From Urechidicola croceus (GTDB taxonomy: Bacteria > Bacteroidota > Bacteroidia > Flavobacteriales > Flavobacteriaceae): a DNA stretch of 64,000 bases. The stretch spans positions 2,129,501 to 2,193,500 of the forward strand of contig NZ_CP017478.1 of NCBI RefSeq assembly GCF_001761325.1. The letters are read 5' to 3'. The notes beneath the pieces were generated by a model that saw only the letters and a list, made by a program, of their open reading frames with translations, ran no database searches and was not told where the DNA came from. Of this stretch, positions 8,536 through 16,549 are shown one piece after another (the stretch's first letter is position 1; each line of letters opens with the position of its first letter). The translations under genes and the position numbers were made by a program.

Positions 8536-9864
8536 ATGGAAATATTAATCAAAGCATCTCAATTTTTATTGAGTTTATCATTCCTAATCGTTTTACACGA
8601 ATTTGGGCATTATTTACCTGCAAAACTATTTAAAACTAGAGTTGAAAAATTCTATTTGTTTTTTGATGCTTGGGGAAAAAAATTATTCAGTTTCAAAAAA
8701 GGAGGAACTGAATATGGAATTGGTTGGTTACCTCTAGGAGGATATGTAAAAATATCTGGAATGATTGATGAAAGTATGGATACTGAGCAAATGAAACAGC
8801 CTGCTCAACCTTGGGAATTTCGCTCAAAACCGGCTTGGCAAAGGCTGATTATCATGTTAGGTGGAGTTATTGTGAATTTCATTTTAGGTTTCTTAATTTA
8901 CATTATGGTCTTGGCTGTTTGGGGTGAAGAACAAGTAAAGCCTAATGATGTAAAATACGGATTTTCTGTTGATAATACTTTTGAAGAATATGGTTTTAAA
9001 GATGGTGATTTAATTTTAAAAATAAATGGCGAAACTCCTGATGATGTTTATACTAAAGTAAACAAACATTTATTTTTACGTGATGTTTCTACAATTGAAG
9101 TTAAACATACTGATGGAACTACTGAAATTATAAATATTCCTGAAAATATTGGAGAAATTATGTGGCAAAATGGAGTAATGACTCCATTTACACCAAGAAT
9201 GATTGCTGTAATTGATACTGTAATTGCAAACAAACCTGCTCAAAAAGCCGGATTTAAGAAAAATGATCAAGTAGTTGCCGTTAATGGAAACCCTATTACA
9301 TATTGGAATGAATTTACTGATTGCGTAGATTATGGAAAAACAATGCAAGTAGATGTAATGAGAAATGGAACTGTTGAAAAACTAACAGTAACACCAAATT
9401 CTGAAAATAAAATTGGTATTGGACCTCAAGCAAAACTTGAAGATATAGTTACTATTAATCAAAAAAAATACACTTTTGCAGAAAGTATTCCTGCTGGTTT
9501 TTCAAAAGCCTATTGGACATTACGTGATTACATTACACAATTCAAATATGTTTTCACCAAAAAAGGCGCTCAAAGCGTAGGTGGATTTATTGCCATTGGA
9601 AGTATTTTCCCTTCAACTTGGAGTTGGCAAGCATTTTGGGGAATTACAGCATTTTTATCAATCATGTTAGGATTCATGAATTTATTACCAATCCCTGCTC
9701 TTGATGGTGGACACGTGATGTTTACTCTTTGGGAAATGATTACTGGTAAAAAACCTAGCGATAAATTCTTAGAATATGCTCAAATTGCTGGATTTGTCTT
9801 ATTAATGGGATTATTACTACTAGCAAATGGTAATGATATCTATAAGTTATTTTCAGGTAGTTAA
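8536..9864 (+). CDS. rseP: RIP metalloprotease RseP (site-2 protease, M50)
   Basis: A 442-residue intramembrane zinc protease that cuts anti-sigma factors and remnant signal peptides within the inner membrane. The zinc site HEFGH is at residues 21-25 in the first membrane helix, and the third ligand motif LDGGH is at 389-393 near the C-terminus. The region between holds a membrane helix near residue 115 and two PDZ-like stretches (FKDGDLILKINGETPDDV and FKKNDQVVAVNGNPITYW). The length is normal for the family. It is transcribed alone from a TACATTTG promoter and ends at a shared hairpin terminator. Confidence 0.96.
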   Translation: MEILIKASQFLLSLSFLIVLHEFGHYLPAKLFKTRVEKFYLFFDAWGKKLFSFKKGGTEYGIGWLPLGGYVKISGMIDESMDTEQMKQPAQPWEFRSKPAWQRLIIMLGGVIVNFILGFLIYIMVLAVWGEEQVKPNDVKYGFSVDNTFEEYGFKDGDLILKINGETPDDVYTKVNKHLFLRDVSTIEVKHTDGTTEIINIPENIGEIMWQNGVMTPFTPRMIAVIDTVIANKPAQKAGFKKNDQVVAVNGNPITYWNEFTDCVDYGKTMQVDVMRNGTVEKLTVTPNSENKIGIGPQAKLEDIVTINQKKYTFAESIPAGFSKAYWTLRDYITQFKYVFTKKGAQSVGGFIAIGSIFPSTWSWQAFWGITAFLSIMLGFMNLLPIPALDGGHVMFTLWEMITGKKPSDKFLEYAQIAGFVLLMGLLLLANGNDIYKLFSGS

Positions 9865-9890
9865 TAACACCTAAATTTATACAATAAAAA

Positions 9891-9921
9891 AACACCTTTT
9901 AAATAGATTAAAAGGTGTTTT
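9891..9921. terminator. Bidirectional terminator between rseP and bioB
   Basis: AACACCTTTT (9891-9900) pairs perfectly with AAAAGGTGTT (9910-9919) around a 9-base loop. A T-run follows on the + strand and an A-run precedes it, so it can end both rseP and the convergent bioB transcript. Confidence 0.85.
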
Positions 9922-9938
9922 TTATTAATTATAGTTTT

Positions 9939-11042
9939 TTAAACTGTCTTACGAACTTCTTTTGCCTTTTCTTTGGCTTGTTCATTTCGCTCAATTTTAT
10001 GCTCTGGTCTTGTCCATTTTGGTTTTTCTCCTAATGATTGGTAAGCCGAATCTTTAGCCTCAACTGTTTGTGGTTGTACCTTTTTAGTAAATGGTTTTTG
10101 AGGATTTAACCCTAATAACTCAAACATTTTCATGTCTTCATTTACATCAGGATTTGGAGTTGTCAACAATTTATCTCCTGCAAAAATTGAATTTGCTCCA
10201 GCAAAAAAACACATTGCTTGTCCTTCTCTACTCATTTGCGTTCTTCCGGCAGATAATCGTACTTGTGTTTGTGGCAATACAATTCTGGTTGTTGCAACCA
10301 TACGAATCATATCCCAAATTTCAACAGGTTTTTCATCTTCTAATGGTGTTCCTTCCACAGCAACTAATGCATTAATTGGTGTAGATTCTGGTTGTGGATT
10401 TAAAGTTGATAAAGCAACTAACATTCCTGCTCTATCTTCAGCACTTTCACCCATTCCTATAATACCTCCAGAACAAACGGTTACGTTTGTTTTACGAACA
10501 TTATCAATAGTATCTAATCTATCTTGATACCCACGTGTAGAAATTACTTCTTTATAATATTCTTCAGATGAATCTAAGTTGTGATTATAAGCATACAACC
10601 CGGCTTCTGCTAAACGTTGTGCTTGATTCTCTGTAACCATTCCAAGAGTACAACAAACTTCCATATCTAGTTTATTAATACCTCTTACCATTTCTAAAAC
10701 TTGGTCAAATTCTGGTCCGTCTTTAACATTACGCCATGCTGCTCCCATACAAACACGAGAACTTCCACTTGCTTTTGCACGTAATGCTTGTGCTTTTACT
10801 TGGTTGACAGACATTAAATCATTTCCTTCAACACCAGTATGATATCTTGCTGCTTGCGGACAATAGCCACAATCTTCAGAACATCCACCAGTTTTTATTG
10901 AAAGTAAAGTAGAAACTTGTACCACATTTGGATCGTGACTTTCTCTATGAATTGTTGCCGCCTCATATAGCAACTCCATTAATGGTTTATTATATATTTC
11001 TAATATTTCTTCTTTTGTCCAATCGTGTTTTACTACGCTCAT
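9939..11042 (-). CDS. bioB: Biotin synthase
   Basis: A 367-residue radical SAM enzyme that inserts sulfur into dethiobiotin, the last step of biotin synthesis. The radical SAM cluster ligands are Cys54, Cys58 and Cys61 (GGCSEDCGYCPQ). Other family blocks are CMGAAWRN, EVCCTLGM, AYNHNLDSS, CSGGIIGMGE and the AGRTQMSREGQAMCFFAGANSIF region. A charged C-terminal tail (about residues 325-367) is longer than in E. coli BioB, as is common in Bacteroidota. It has its own promoter at 11062-11089, so it need not depend on read-through from the AbiH gene upstream. Confidence 0.97.
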   Translation of the reverse strand: MSVVKHDWTKEEILEIYNKPLMELLYEAATIHRESHDPNVVQVSTLLSIKTGGCSEDCGYCPQAARYHTGVEGNDLMSVNQVKAQALRAKASGSSRVCMGAAWRNVKDGPEFDQVLEMVRGINKLDMEVCCTLGMVTENQAQRLAEAGLYAYNHNLDSSEEYYKEVISTRGYQDRLDTIDNVRKTNVTVCSGGIIGMGESAEDRAGMLVALSTLNPQPESTPINALVAVEGTPLEDEKPVEIWDMIRMVATTRIVLPQTQVRLSAGRTQMSREGQAMCFFAGANSIFAGDKLLTTPNPDVNEDMKMFELLGLNPQKPFTKKVQPQTVEAKDSAYQSLGEKPKWTRPEHKIERNEQAKEKAKEVRKTV

Positions 11043-11061
11043 AAAGTCTAATTTAATGGGT

Positions 11062-11089
11062 CAAAAATAGGGAAATCCTTTTGTTTCAA
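11062..11089 (-). promoter_or_regulatory. bioB promoter
   Basis: The minus strand carries TTG (11089-11087), a 17-base spacer and TATTTTTG (11069-11062), matching the Bacteroidota -33/-7 pattern, 19 bases before the bioB ATG. Confidence 0.6.
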
Positions 11090-11096
11090 TATCATT

Positions 11097-12182
11097 TTAA
11101 TTAATTTTTCTAGGTTTGGGCATCGCATGAGATTTACTTTTTGGAACTAACTTTAACCTCATTAAACCTTTATCCCTAAAATGCCTAGAAATCTCATACG
11201 TCTTTTCTGTAAAATCATCAATTCTATCTGATCTTTGATAGTAAAAAATTTTAATTGATTTACAATTTACGTGTTCAAAAATTTGATTTAACATCGTTCT
11301 ATCTGATAAGCCACAAGAATGTCCGATTATATACACTTGAAAATCATCAGATTCAATAAATCTTGTTAAGTCATGATAATTTGTCGTCTGTGAATACTTA
11401 AAAGACTTAATATGAGTAAATAAGTTATTGTTTTTTAAATTTTCAAATTCTAAATAATTTTTATCGAATTCATCACCAAAACCAAAAACAATTGGATTTT
11501 CTTCATTATCTAACTCACCATGAATAAAATTAAAACCTAATTGAACTTCTTTTAAATGAAGTTGGGTAAACCCATAATAATTTTCAAATGTTTTGGTATA
11601 GTTGAAATTTAAAAAATATATTGTTGCTGGATTTATATCATTATCTAATTTTACAGTAACAATATCATCTTTTTTTATTCTCTCAGTGAATAAAGATGAA
11701 TATGGTCGATGGTGAAAATTTACTTCTGATAAGTTTAGTTCAATTAAATATTCTTTAAGTTTTTGACGTAAATAATCAAATTCATTATTTAATTTTATTA
11801 TTTGATTATTATTTTGCGAATATGACTTTAACAATTCAAAAAAATCATTTTCTATATCTACCCACTTTAATTCATTTAAATTAGTATATATCTTTGAAAA
11901 TAAATGTGAATGAAATTTAACTTTGCATTTACCTTCTTTTATAATTTTGTCAATAGAAAGTCGTATTTCTTTAAAATTTGTAATCTTAAAATCATTTTCA
12001 TAAAGTGGGTATTTATCAATACCTGTATAGGATAATTCAAATAATACATCTTTATAACTAGAATCTCTAATTAAAAAATCTTCTAGTATTTTTTTAAAAT
12101 AATCAAAAATGAAATCTTTATAACTTGTTTTAAAACCATGAGCTAGGTCAAAACCATTTCCAATTAAAATAAGTCTGTTCAT
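11097..12182 (-). CDS. AbiH-family phage abortive infection protein
   Basis: A protein of about 361 residues whose N-terminus LILIGNGFDLAHGFKTSYKDF is the hallmark of the AbiH family, named after a lactococcal abortive-infection system. The conserved C-terminal motif YIIGHSCGLSDRTMLNQIF is also present. The mechanism of the family is not established; the GNGFDLAHG loop resembles a nucleotide-binding turn. I chose ATG at 12182, where family similarity begins; an in-frame ATG at 12203 would add seven residues. It lies between the KAS-type gene and bioB on the same strand, in a region otherwise devoted to biotin synthesis, so it is probably an insertion. It could act alone as a phage-defence gene. 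Confidence 0.85.
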   Translation of the reverse strand: MNRLILIGNGFDLAHGFKTSYKDFIFDYFKKILEDFLIRDSSYKDVLFELSYTGIDKYPLYENDFKITNFKEIRLSIDKIIKEGKCKVKFHSHLFSKIYTNLNELKWVDIENDFFELLKSYSQNNNQIIKLNNEFDYLRQKLKEYLIELNLSEVNFHHRPYSSLFTERIKKDDIVTVKLDNDINPATIYFLNFNYTKTFENYYGFTQLHLKEVQLGFNFIHGELDNEENPIVFGFGDEFDKNYLEFENLKNNNLFTHIKSFKYSQTTNYHDLTRFIESDDFQVYIIGHSCGLSDRTMLNQIFEHVNCKSIKIFYYQRSDRIDDFTEKTYEISRHFRDKGLMRLKLVPKSKSHAMPKPRKIN

Positions 12183-12234
12183 TTTGTAATCAGTCTTCTT
12201 CATAAAATATTATTTTTATATATAAAAGTAATAA

Positions 12235-13437
12235 TTACTTTGATAACAATATAGAAACAGCATTCCCACCAAAACCTACAGCATTTACCAATACTTTTTT
12301 AATTTGACTTGGTTGTTTTTGACTCTCTAAAAATGGAATATTTATAAATTTTTGATGTTGCATCATCAAAATTGCCAATTCTATACTCAATGCACCAGAC
12401 GCACCAAACGTATGACCTATTTTCCATTTATTGGATGTTAGTGCTGGAATAGTTTCTCCAAAAACTGATTGCATTGCTTTATACTCAGAAGTGTCTCCTT
12501 TAATTGTACCAGGCGCGTGCATAACGACAACATCAACTTCAGATGGATCAATATTCTGTAATGCCATTTTCATTGATTTTTGAAAACAAATAGCATCATC
12601 TGAAATGGAAATATTATGCTTCAAAATTTCGGTTGCATATCCTACTCCTTCAATGGTAGCAATAGCATTATCTTTTATTCCTTTTTCCAAACACATTACC
12701 GATGCCCCTTCACCTAATATCATGGTGTTTCTTTTCTTCGAAAAATCTAATGTTTTTGAAGGGTAAAAATATTGTTGATGAGATTCTGAAACAAGTTCAG
12801 AGTGACGCTCGACTGAAGATTGCCCGTTGAACGGAGTCGAAGCGTAGATTTTCAATGCTTTCATTTGAGCAATTGTGAATGGTGTTAAAGGTGCTTCACT
12901 ACCACCAACTAAAAACTTTTCACTCATACCAGAATTAATCCATGCAATTCCATTTAAAACTGCATGCAAAGCTGTTGAACAAGTAATGGAATGACTAATT
13001 GTTGGTCCCTGTGATTGTAAATCGTGTGCTATCCAAGATGAAATATTTCCTAACGTAGTTGTAGGAGAAGCTAACGTTTCAGTTTTATTTCTTTCTAAAA
13101 AGTCTTCGTGATATTTTTCAAATAGTGCCGTAGCACCTCGAGAAGAACCTATATTTATCCCAAAATCTCCATCTGACCAATTGGCTTTTTTTACTGCTTT
13201 TCGAGAAGCGTAAATTGCCATTAAAACTGACTTATCTAGACTTTTATATTTGTTATCTGATAAACGTAATTTTTCTATTTCTTCAGATACTTCATCTGAT
13301 AAAGGAGCTATTAATACATTCAATTTATTCTTAACAAACAAGTGTTTATTATCTAAATATCTTTGCCATATATATTCATATTGACTTCCCAAAGGGGAAA
13401 CAGAAGCGATTGATGTTATAGAAATTGAATTTTGCAC
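12235..13437 (-). CDS. Beta-ketoacyl-ACP synthase of the biotin locus (FabF-like), with repeat-derived insert
   Basis: A thiolase-fold condensing enzyme of about 400 residues. Numbering from GTG 13437, the triad is Cys153 (SITCSTALH), His307 (MHAPGT) and His342 (IGHTFGASG). KAS homologues often lie in Bacteroidota biotin clusters, where they may help build the pimeloyl chain; the exact reaction is not proven. I chose GTG 13437 because upstream codons overlap the -7 element TACTTTTG (13456-13463) and homology (ISITSIASVSPLGS) starts right after it; TTG at 13458 would be the longer alternative. Residues about 198-221 (NGQSSVERHSELVSESH) are encoded by palindromic repeats at 12777-12844 and sit in a loop before ALDFSKK-type sequence. 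Confidence 0.9.
   Translation of the reverse strand: MQNSISITSIASVSPLGSQYEYIWQRYLDNKHLFVKNKLNVLIAPLSDEVSEEIEKLRLSDNKYKSLDKSVLMAIYASRKAVKKANWSDGDFGINIGSSRGATALFEKYHEDFLERNKTETLASPTTTLGNISSWIAHDLQSQGPTISHSITCSTALHAVLNGIAWINSGMSEKFLVGGSEAPLTPFTIAQMKALKIYASTPFNGQSSVERHSELVSESHQQYFYPSKTLDFSKKRNTMILGEGASVMCLEKGIKDNAIATIEGVGYATEILKHNISISDDAICFQKSMKMALQNIDPSEVDVVVMHAPGTIKGDTSEYKAMQSVFGETIPALTSNKWKIGHTFGASGALSIELAILMMQHQKFINIPFLESQKQPSQIKKVLVNAVGFGGNAVSILLSK
12777..12844. repeat. Palindromic repeat unit plus a second hairpin, in frame inside the KAS gene
   Basis: Bases 12777-12807 hold one copy of the 29-base hairpin unit (stem CTGAA/TTCAG, ends ATGAGA and TGAC). Bases 12806-12844 hold a different imperfect palindrome (CGCTCGACT with AGTCGAAGCG). 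Both are read in frame in the synthase gene. Confidence 0.85.
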
Positions 13438-13455
13438 TAATTTTTGTATTTTTAG

Positions 13456-13463
13456 CAAAAGTA
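13456..13463 (-). promoter_or_regulatory. -7 element of the KAS gene
   Basis: The minus strand reads TACTTTTG, exact TAnnTTTG, 18 bases upstream of the GTG at 13437. It overlaps the alternative TTG start at 13458, which argues against that start. Confidence 0.5.
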
Positions 13464-13527
13464 AGGCTTCTCAAATTTATTTCACATTATTTAAAGAATG
13501 AAATAATTAGATAAAATTTTTATTAAA

Positions 13528-13962
13528 ATGAATGAATTGGTTAAAGAAAAAAGTTGGTTTAATAGAAACTGGAAGTGGTTCGTACCTGTAAGTGGGTGTC
13601 TACTTATTATTATTCTATTTATTTTTGGAATAGGTGCAGCAATTTTTGGCATATCAAAAGTTTTAACAAATTCTGAACCTTATGAATATGCTATTGAGCA
13701 AGCTAATAAAAATCAACATTTAATTGATCAAATTGGAGAACCAATTGAAAGTAACGGTATGATGAATGGTAATATTTCTCTAAAAAACAAGCAAGGAAAT
13801 GCAAATTTTACCATCCCAATAAAAGGTTCTAAAGGCAAAGGAACGCTTCATGTAATTGCCGAAAAATTTGATGGCGATTGGGTTTATGAAGATTTATACG
13901 TCACCATAAACCAAACAAATGACAAAGTCAATTTACTAGACAAATCATCAGAGGATTTCTAA
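13528..13962 (+). CDS. Coa1/Tim21-like small membrane protein
   Basis: A 144-residue protein with a single N-terminal membrane helix (about residues 16-38) and an extracytoplasmic domain of roughly 95 residues. The pattern AIEQANKNQHLIDQIGEPI, then GNISLKNKQGNANFTIPIKGSKGKGTLHVIAEK and WVYEDLYV, matches the cytochrome c oxidase assembly factor Coa1 family found widely in bacteria. A role in oxidase assembly is inferred from the eukaryotic family only. Its 3' end overlaps the convergent bioA end by 15 bases. It stands alone and is divergent from the KAS gene. Confidence 0.8.
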   Translation: MNELVKEKSWFNRNWKWFVPVSGCLLIIILFIFGIGAAIFGISKVLTNSEPYEYAIEQANKNQHLIDQIGEPIESNGMMNGNISLKNKQGNANFTIPIKGSKGKGTLHVIAEKFDGDWVYEDLYVTINQTNDKVNLLDKSSEDF

Positions 13963-15213
13963 CGCTTCTTCAATAGTTTTATACACTTTTTCTAATTGCT
14001 CATCAGTAATTACAAACGGTGCCAAAATATAAATTGTATTCCCTAACGGACGTAAAAACACACCATTCTCCATAAAATGATTGAATAGTTTATCTCTTAA
14101 ATTTCCATATCGCTCCATTTTTATATTTAATTCTAAGGCATAAATGATTCCTAATTGTCTTGTGGCTCCAACTTTAGAATGGTTTTTAATTTTACTATCA
14201 AACTCTTGGTGCGAATTTGTAATTCGTTTGATATTTTTTTGAATTTCATCACTTTTTAATAATTCCATACTCGCCAAAGCCGCAGTACAAGCTAGAGGAT
14301 TGGCAGAATATGTATGGCCATGAAATAAACCTTTAGAAATGTCATCAGCATAAAAAGCATCATATACTTTTTGAGTACACGTTGTCAGTGCCATTGGAGC
14401 AATTCCTCCAGTAAGTGATTTTGACAAGCATATAATATCTGGCTTATTAATAAGATAATCCGATGCAAAATTCTTACCTGTTTTCCCAAATCCTGTCATC
14501 ACTTCATCGGCTATTGTAAGCACGTGATTTTCATTGGCTATAGCGATTAATTCATCCAAATATTTTGCTTCATACATAAACATTGCAGATGCTCCTTGAA
14601 CCAATGGCTCAAAAATAAAAGAGGCAACATTGCCAACTTTTAATAATGCTAAAAACTGCTTTTTAACGTCTTCAAAATTGTCTTTGTTCGGAACTGGAAT
14701 TCTAGCTACATCAATAAAAAACTCTTCAAATGGCCCATTATAAACTGACAATCCTGAAACTGACATTGCTCCAAAAGTATCTCCATGAAATCCGCCTTCT
14801 AGCGCAACAATTTTTGTTTGCTTATTTCCTTGATTAAAATGATATTGTAATGACATTTTAATTGCCACATCAACCGATGTAGAGCCATTATCTGAAAAGA
14901 AAATCTTTTGCTGATTTTGAGGAAGAATTTCCATCAGTGCTTCAGACATTTCAATTGCAGGCTTATGTGTAAATCCGCTAAAAATAGTGAAGTCTAATTC
15001 GCTTAATTGTGCTTTGATTTTATTTGTAATAAATTCATTACAATGACCATACATACAAGTATACCAAGAGGAAATTCCATCGATATATTCATTGCCTTTT
15101 TCATCAAATAATAATGCCCCATTTGCTTTTACAATCGCTAAATGATTAGGATGCAATTTGTGTTGCGTTAATGGATGCCACAAATGTTTTTTATCTCGTT
15201 CTTGTAAACTCAT
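13948..15213 (-). CDS. bioA: Adenosylmethionine-8-amino-7-oxononanoate aminotransferase
   Basis: A 421-residue fold-type I PLP enzyme that converts 7-keto-8-aminopelargonate (KAPA) to 7,8-diaminopelargonate (DAPA) using S-adenosylmethionine as amino donor. The PLP Lys is Lys265 (LSKSLTGG) and the PLP-ring Asp is Asp236 (IADEVMTG). The N-terminal HLWHPLTQH and GISSWYTCMYGH blocks distinguish BioA from other omega-aminotransferases. The length is normal and no insertion is seen. A repeat-filled gap of about 216 bases separates it from bioD upstream, so it may have its own promoter (TATCTTCG, one mismatch to TAnnTTTG, near 15257-15264). Confidence 0.96.
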   Translation of the reverse strand: MSLQERDKKHLWHPLTQHKLHPNHLAIVKANGALLFDEKGNEYIDGISSWYTCMYGHCNEFITNKIKAQLSELDFTIFSGFTHKPAIEMSEALMEILPQNQQKIFFSDNGSTSVDVAIKMSLQYHFNQGNKQTKIVALEGGFHGDTFGAMSVSGLSVYNGPFEEFFIDVARIPVPNKDNFEDVKKQFLALLKVGNVASFIFEPLVQGASAMFMYEAKYLDELIAIANENHVLTIADEVMTGFGKTGKNFASDYLINKPDIICLSKSLTGGIAPMALTTCTQKVYDAFYADDISKGLFHGHTYSANPLACTAALASMELLKSDEIQKNIKRITNSHQEFDSKIKNHSKVGATRQLGIIYALELNIKMERYGNLRDKLFNHFMENGVFLRPLGNTIYILAPFVITDEQLEKVYKTIEEALEIL

Positions 15214-15283
15214 TAATTATGTTTCAATTTCAGCCCTTAAAAAAATTAAGAGCGAAGATACTTTATGTTTTAAAAACAATCTT

Positions 15284-15346
15284 GTCAAAATTGATTTAGC
15301 ATCTCATATTTTATATAATGCGAATCTGAAATAAATTCAGATTGAC
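15284..15346. repeat. Palindromic repeat pair, left unit degenerate
   Basis: The right 29-base unit (15318-15346) is intact, with stem AATCTGAA/TTCAGATT. The left partner is shortened and its hairpin is lost (remnant ends TTTAGCATCTCAT). The AT/AT base pairs differ from the GC and CC/GG pairs of other copies but keep the stem. Confidence 0.8.
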
Positions 15347-15369
15347 GATTCTGACTTGATTTTTTATAC

Positions 15370-15439
15370 GTCATGCTGAACTTGTTTCAGCATCTCATGT
15401 TGCTTTTTTGATGCGACCCTGAAATAAATTCAGGGTGAC
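15370..15439. repeat. Complete inverted pair of the 29-base hairpin unit
   Basis: Left unit 15370-15398 (stem ATGCTGAA/TTCAGCAT), 12-base T-rich spacer, right unit 15411-15439 (stem CCCTGAA/TTCAGGG), in inverted orientation, 70 bases in all. Its right end supplies the last residues (SP) and the stop codon of bioD. Confidence 0.92.
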
Positions 15440-16056
15440 ATTAATTTATTTCGAAATAAATCCGCATATTCTTTGATGACATTCTTATCAAAATATGGTT
15501 CTTCTTCTATCCTTCCAATTACCGGAACACTTGTCATTTTCTTGATAATTGCCTCTGTTGTTTTATGTTCGTCTCCACTAAAAATAAGCGACACATCAAA
15601 CCCTTTTTCTTTTAACAAATTGACCGTTAAAAGTGTATGATTGATACTCCCCAAATAATGACGAGATACCACAATTACTTTGTAATCTGGTTTTATTATA
15701 TCCAGAATCGTTTCGCTATCATTCAAAGGAACTAACAATCCTCCTGCACCTTCAACCACCAAATTATTTTTTGTTTTTGGCTCCTTTATTTTTTTTAATT
15801 CAATAATAATTCCGTCAATTTCTGCTGCAGCATGCGGACTCATAGGCGTTTTTAAAGCATATGAATTGGGATAAAATTTAGATTTAGAATTTGAAATTAG
15901 TTTTTCAACTTTATGTGTATCAGAATATTCTAAATCTCCTGCTTGTATCGGTTTCCAATAATCTGCTTGTAATGCTTCTACTACAATTGCTGATGCAACT
16001 GTTTTACCTACTTCAGTAGAAATTCCTGTGATGAAATATTTGTTTTGTTTTTTCAT
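15430..16056 (-). CDS. bioD: Dethiobiotin synthase
   Basis: A 208-residue ATP-dependent carboxylase that closes the ureido ring of dethiobiotin. The P-loop is GISTEVGKT (residues 11-19), with KPIQAGD and the VEGAGGLLVPL block also present. I chose ATG at 16056: the open frame extends upstream to 16158, but that extension is translated palindromic repeat (LKQIQGDE) and has no family similarity. The C-terminal MSP and the TGA stop are also repeat sequence. Upstream lies the GIY-YIG gene, downstream the repeat-filled gap to bioA. Confidence 0.94.
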   Translation of the reverse strand: MKKQNKYFITGISTEVGKTVASAIVVEALQADYWKPIQAGDLEYSDTHKVEKLISNSKSKFYPNSYALKTPMSPHAAAEIDGIIIELKKIKEPKTKNNLVVEGAGGLLVPLNDSETILDIIKPDYKVIVVSRHYLGSINHTLLTVNLLKEKGFDVSLIFSGDEHKTTEAIIKKMTSVPVIGRIEEEPYFDKNVIKEYADLFRNKLMSP

Positions 16057-16062
16057 ATATTC

Positions 16063-16091
16063 GTCACCCTGAATTTGTTTCAGGGTCGCAT
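16063..16091. repeat. Single 29-base hairpin unit between bioD and the GIY-YIG gene
   Basis: Stem CACCCTGAA/TTTCAGGGT region with the end motifs GTCA and GCAT, inverted relative to the right unit of the complete pairs. It lies 7 bases upstream of the bioD ATG and just downstream of the GIY-YIG stop codon. Confidence 0.88.
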
Positions 16092-16097
16092 AATTAA

Positions 16098-16379
16098 TTA
16101 TTGGTAATCTAATGTTTCTAGTTTTGGGTTCATTTCTTTTATTAGGTTTAACTTCCATTCTTTATGCCAATTCTTCAATTGCTTCTCTCTTGCTATTGCT
16201 TGCTCAACATCTATAAATTGTTCATAATAAACTAAATTTATAATTTGGTACTTCTTGGTAAAAACGGATGCTTTTCCTTCATAATGTTCGTATAATCTTT
16301 TTGAAAGATTTGTAGTAACTCCAATATAAAAAGTTGTTCTGTATTTATTAGTTAGTATGTATACAAAACTATTTTTCAT
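16098..16379 (-). CDS. Single-domain GIY-YIG endonuclease
   Basis: A 93-residue protein that is almost only a GIY-YIG nuclease domain. FVYILTN and TTFYIGVTTNLSKRLYEHYEG give the two strand motifs and the catalytic Arg. The catalytic Glu is probably Glu in YYEQF or AIAREKQLKNW, and the UPF0213/YhbQ-like ending KEWKLNLI follows. I chose ATG at 16379, where the domain begins (MKNSFVYIL); an earlier ATG at 16400 adds seven residues that are probably leader. It is wedged between bioF and bioD and bracketed by repeat copies at 16063-16091 and 16471-16540. It has no biotin role and is likely part of, or associated with, the repeat elements. Confidence 0.88.
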   Translation of the reverse strand: MKNSFVYILTNKYRTTFYIGVTTNLSKRLYEHYEGKASVFTKKYQIINLVYYEQFIDVEQAIAREKQLKNWHKEWKLNLIKEMNPKLETLDYQ

Positions 16380-16470
16380 AATTGGATGTGACTGAAACAA
16401 TATTGAAACTATTTCAATATATAATTTGGAATGGCCATTTCCTTACTCTTAATTCTTACTTTTAACGAGC

Positions 16471-16540
16471 GTCATGCTGAACTTGTTTCAGCATCTCATG
16501 TTGTTTTTTTGATGCGACCCTGAAATAAATTCAGGGTGAC
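16471..16540. repeat. Complete inverted pair of the 29-base hairpin unit
   Basis: Left unit 16471-16499, 12-base spacer, right unit 16512-16540. Both units are identical to those of the copy at 15370-15439; only the spacer differs slightly. It lies 9 bases beyond the bioF stop codon. Confidence 0.92.
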
Positions 16541-16549
16541 GTCATTTTA

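Noticed and set aside
10091-10527. Open frames on the + strand across bioB
   Set aside because: They are antisense shadows of a strongly conserved enzyme gene and show no family similarity.
13385-13410. CCCAAAGGGGAAA at the start of the KAS gene as another palindromic insert
   Set aside because: It encodes the native SVSPLGS motif of ketoacyl synthases, so similarity to the bioF palindrome is probably chance.
16057-16158. N-terminal extension of bioD to the upstream ATG at 16158
   Set aside because: The extension is translated repeat and the end of the GIY-YIG gene on the same strand, without similarity to dethiobiotin synthases; the P-loop region starts properly from ATG 16056.
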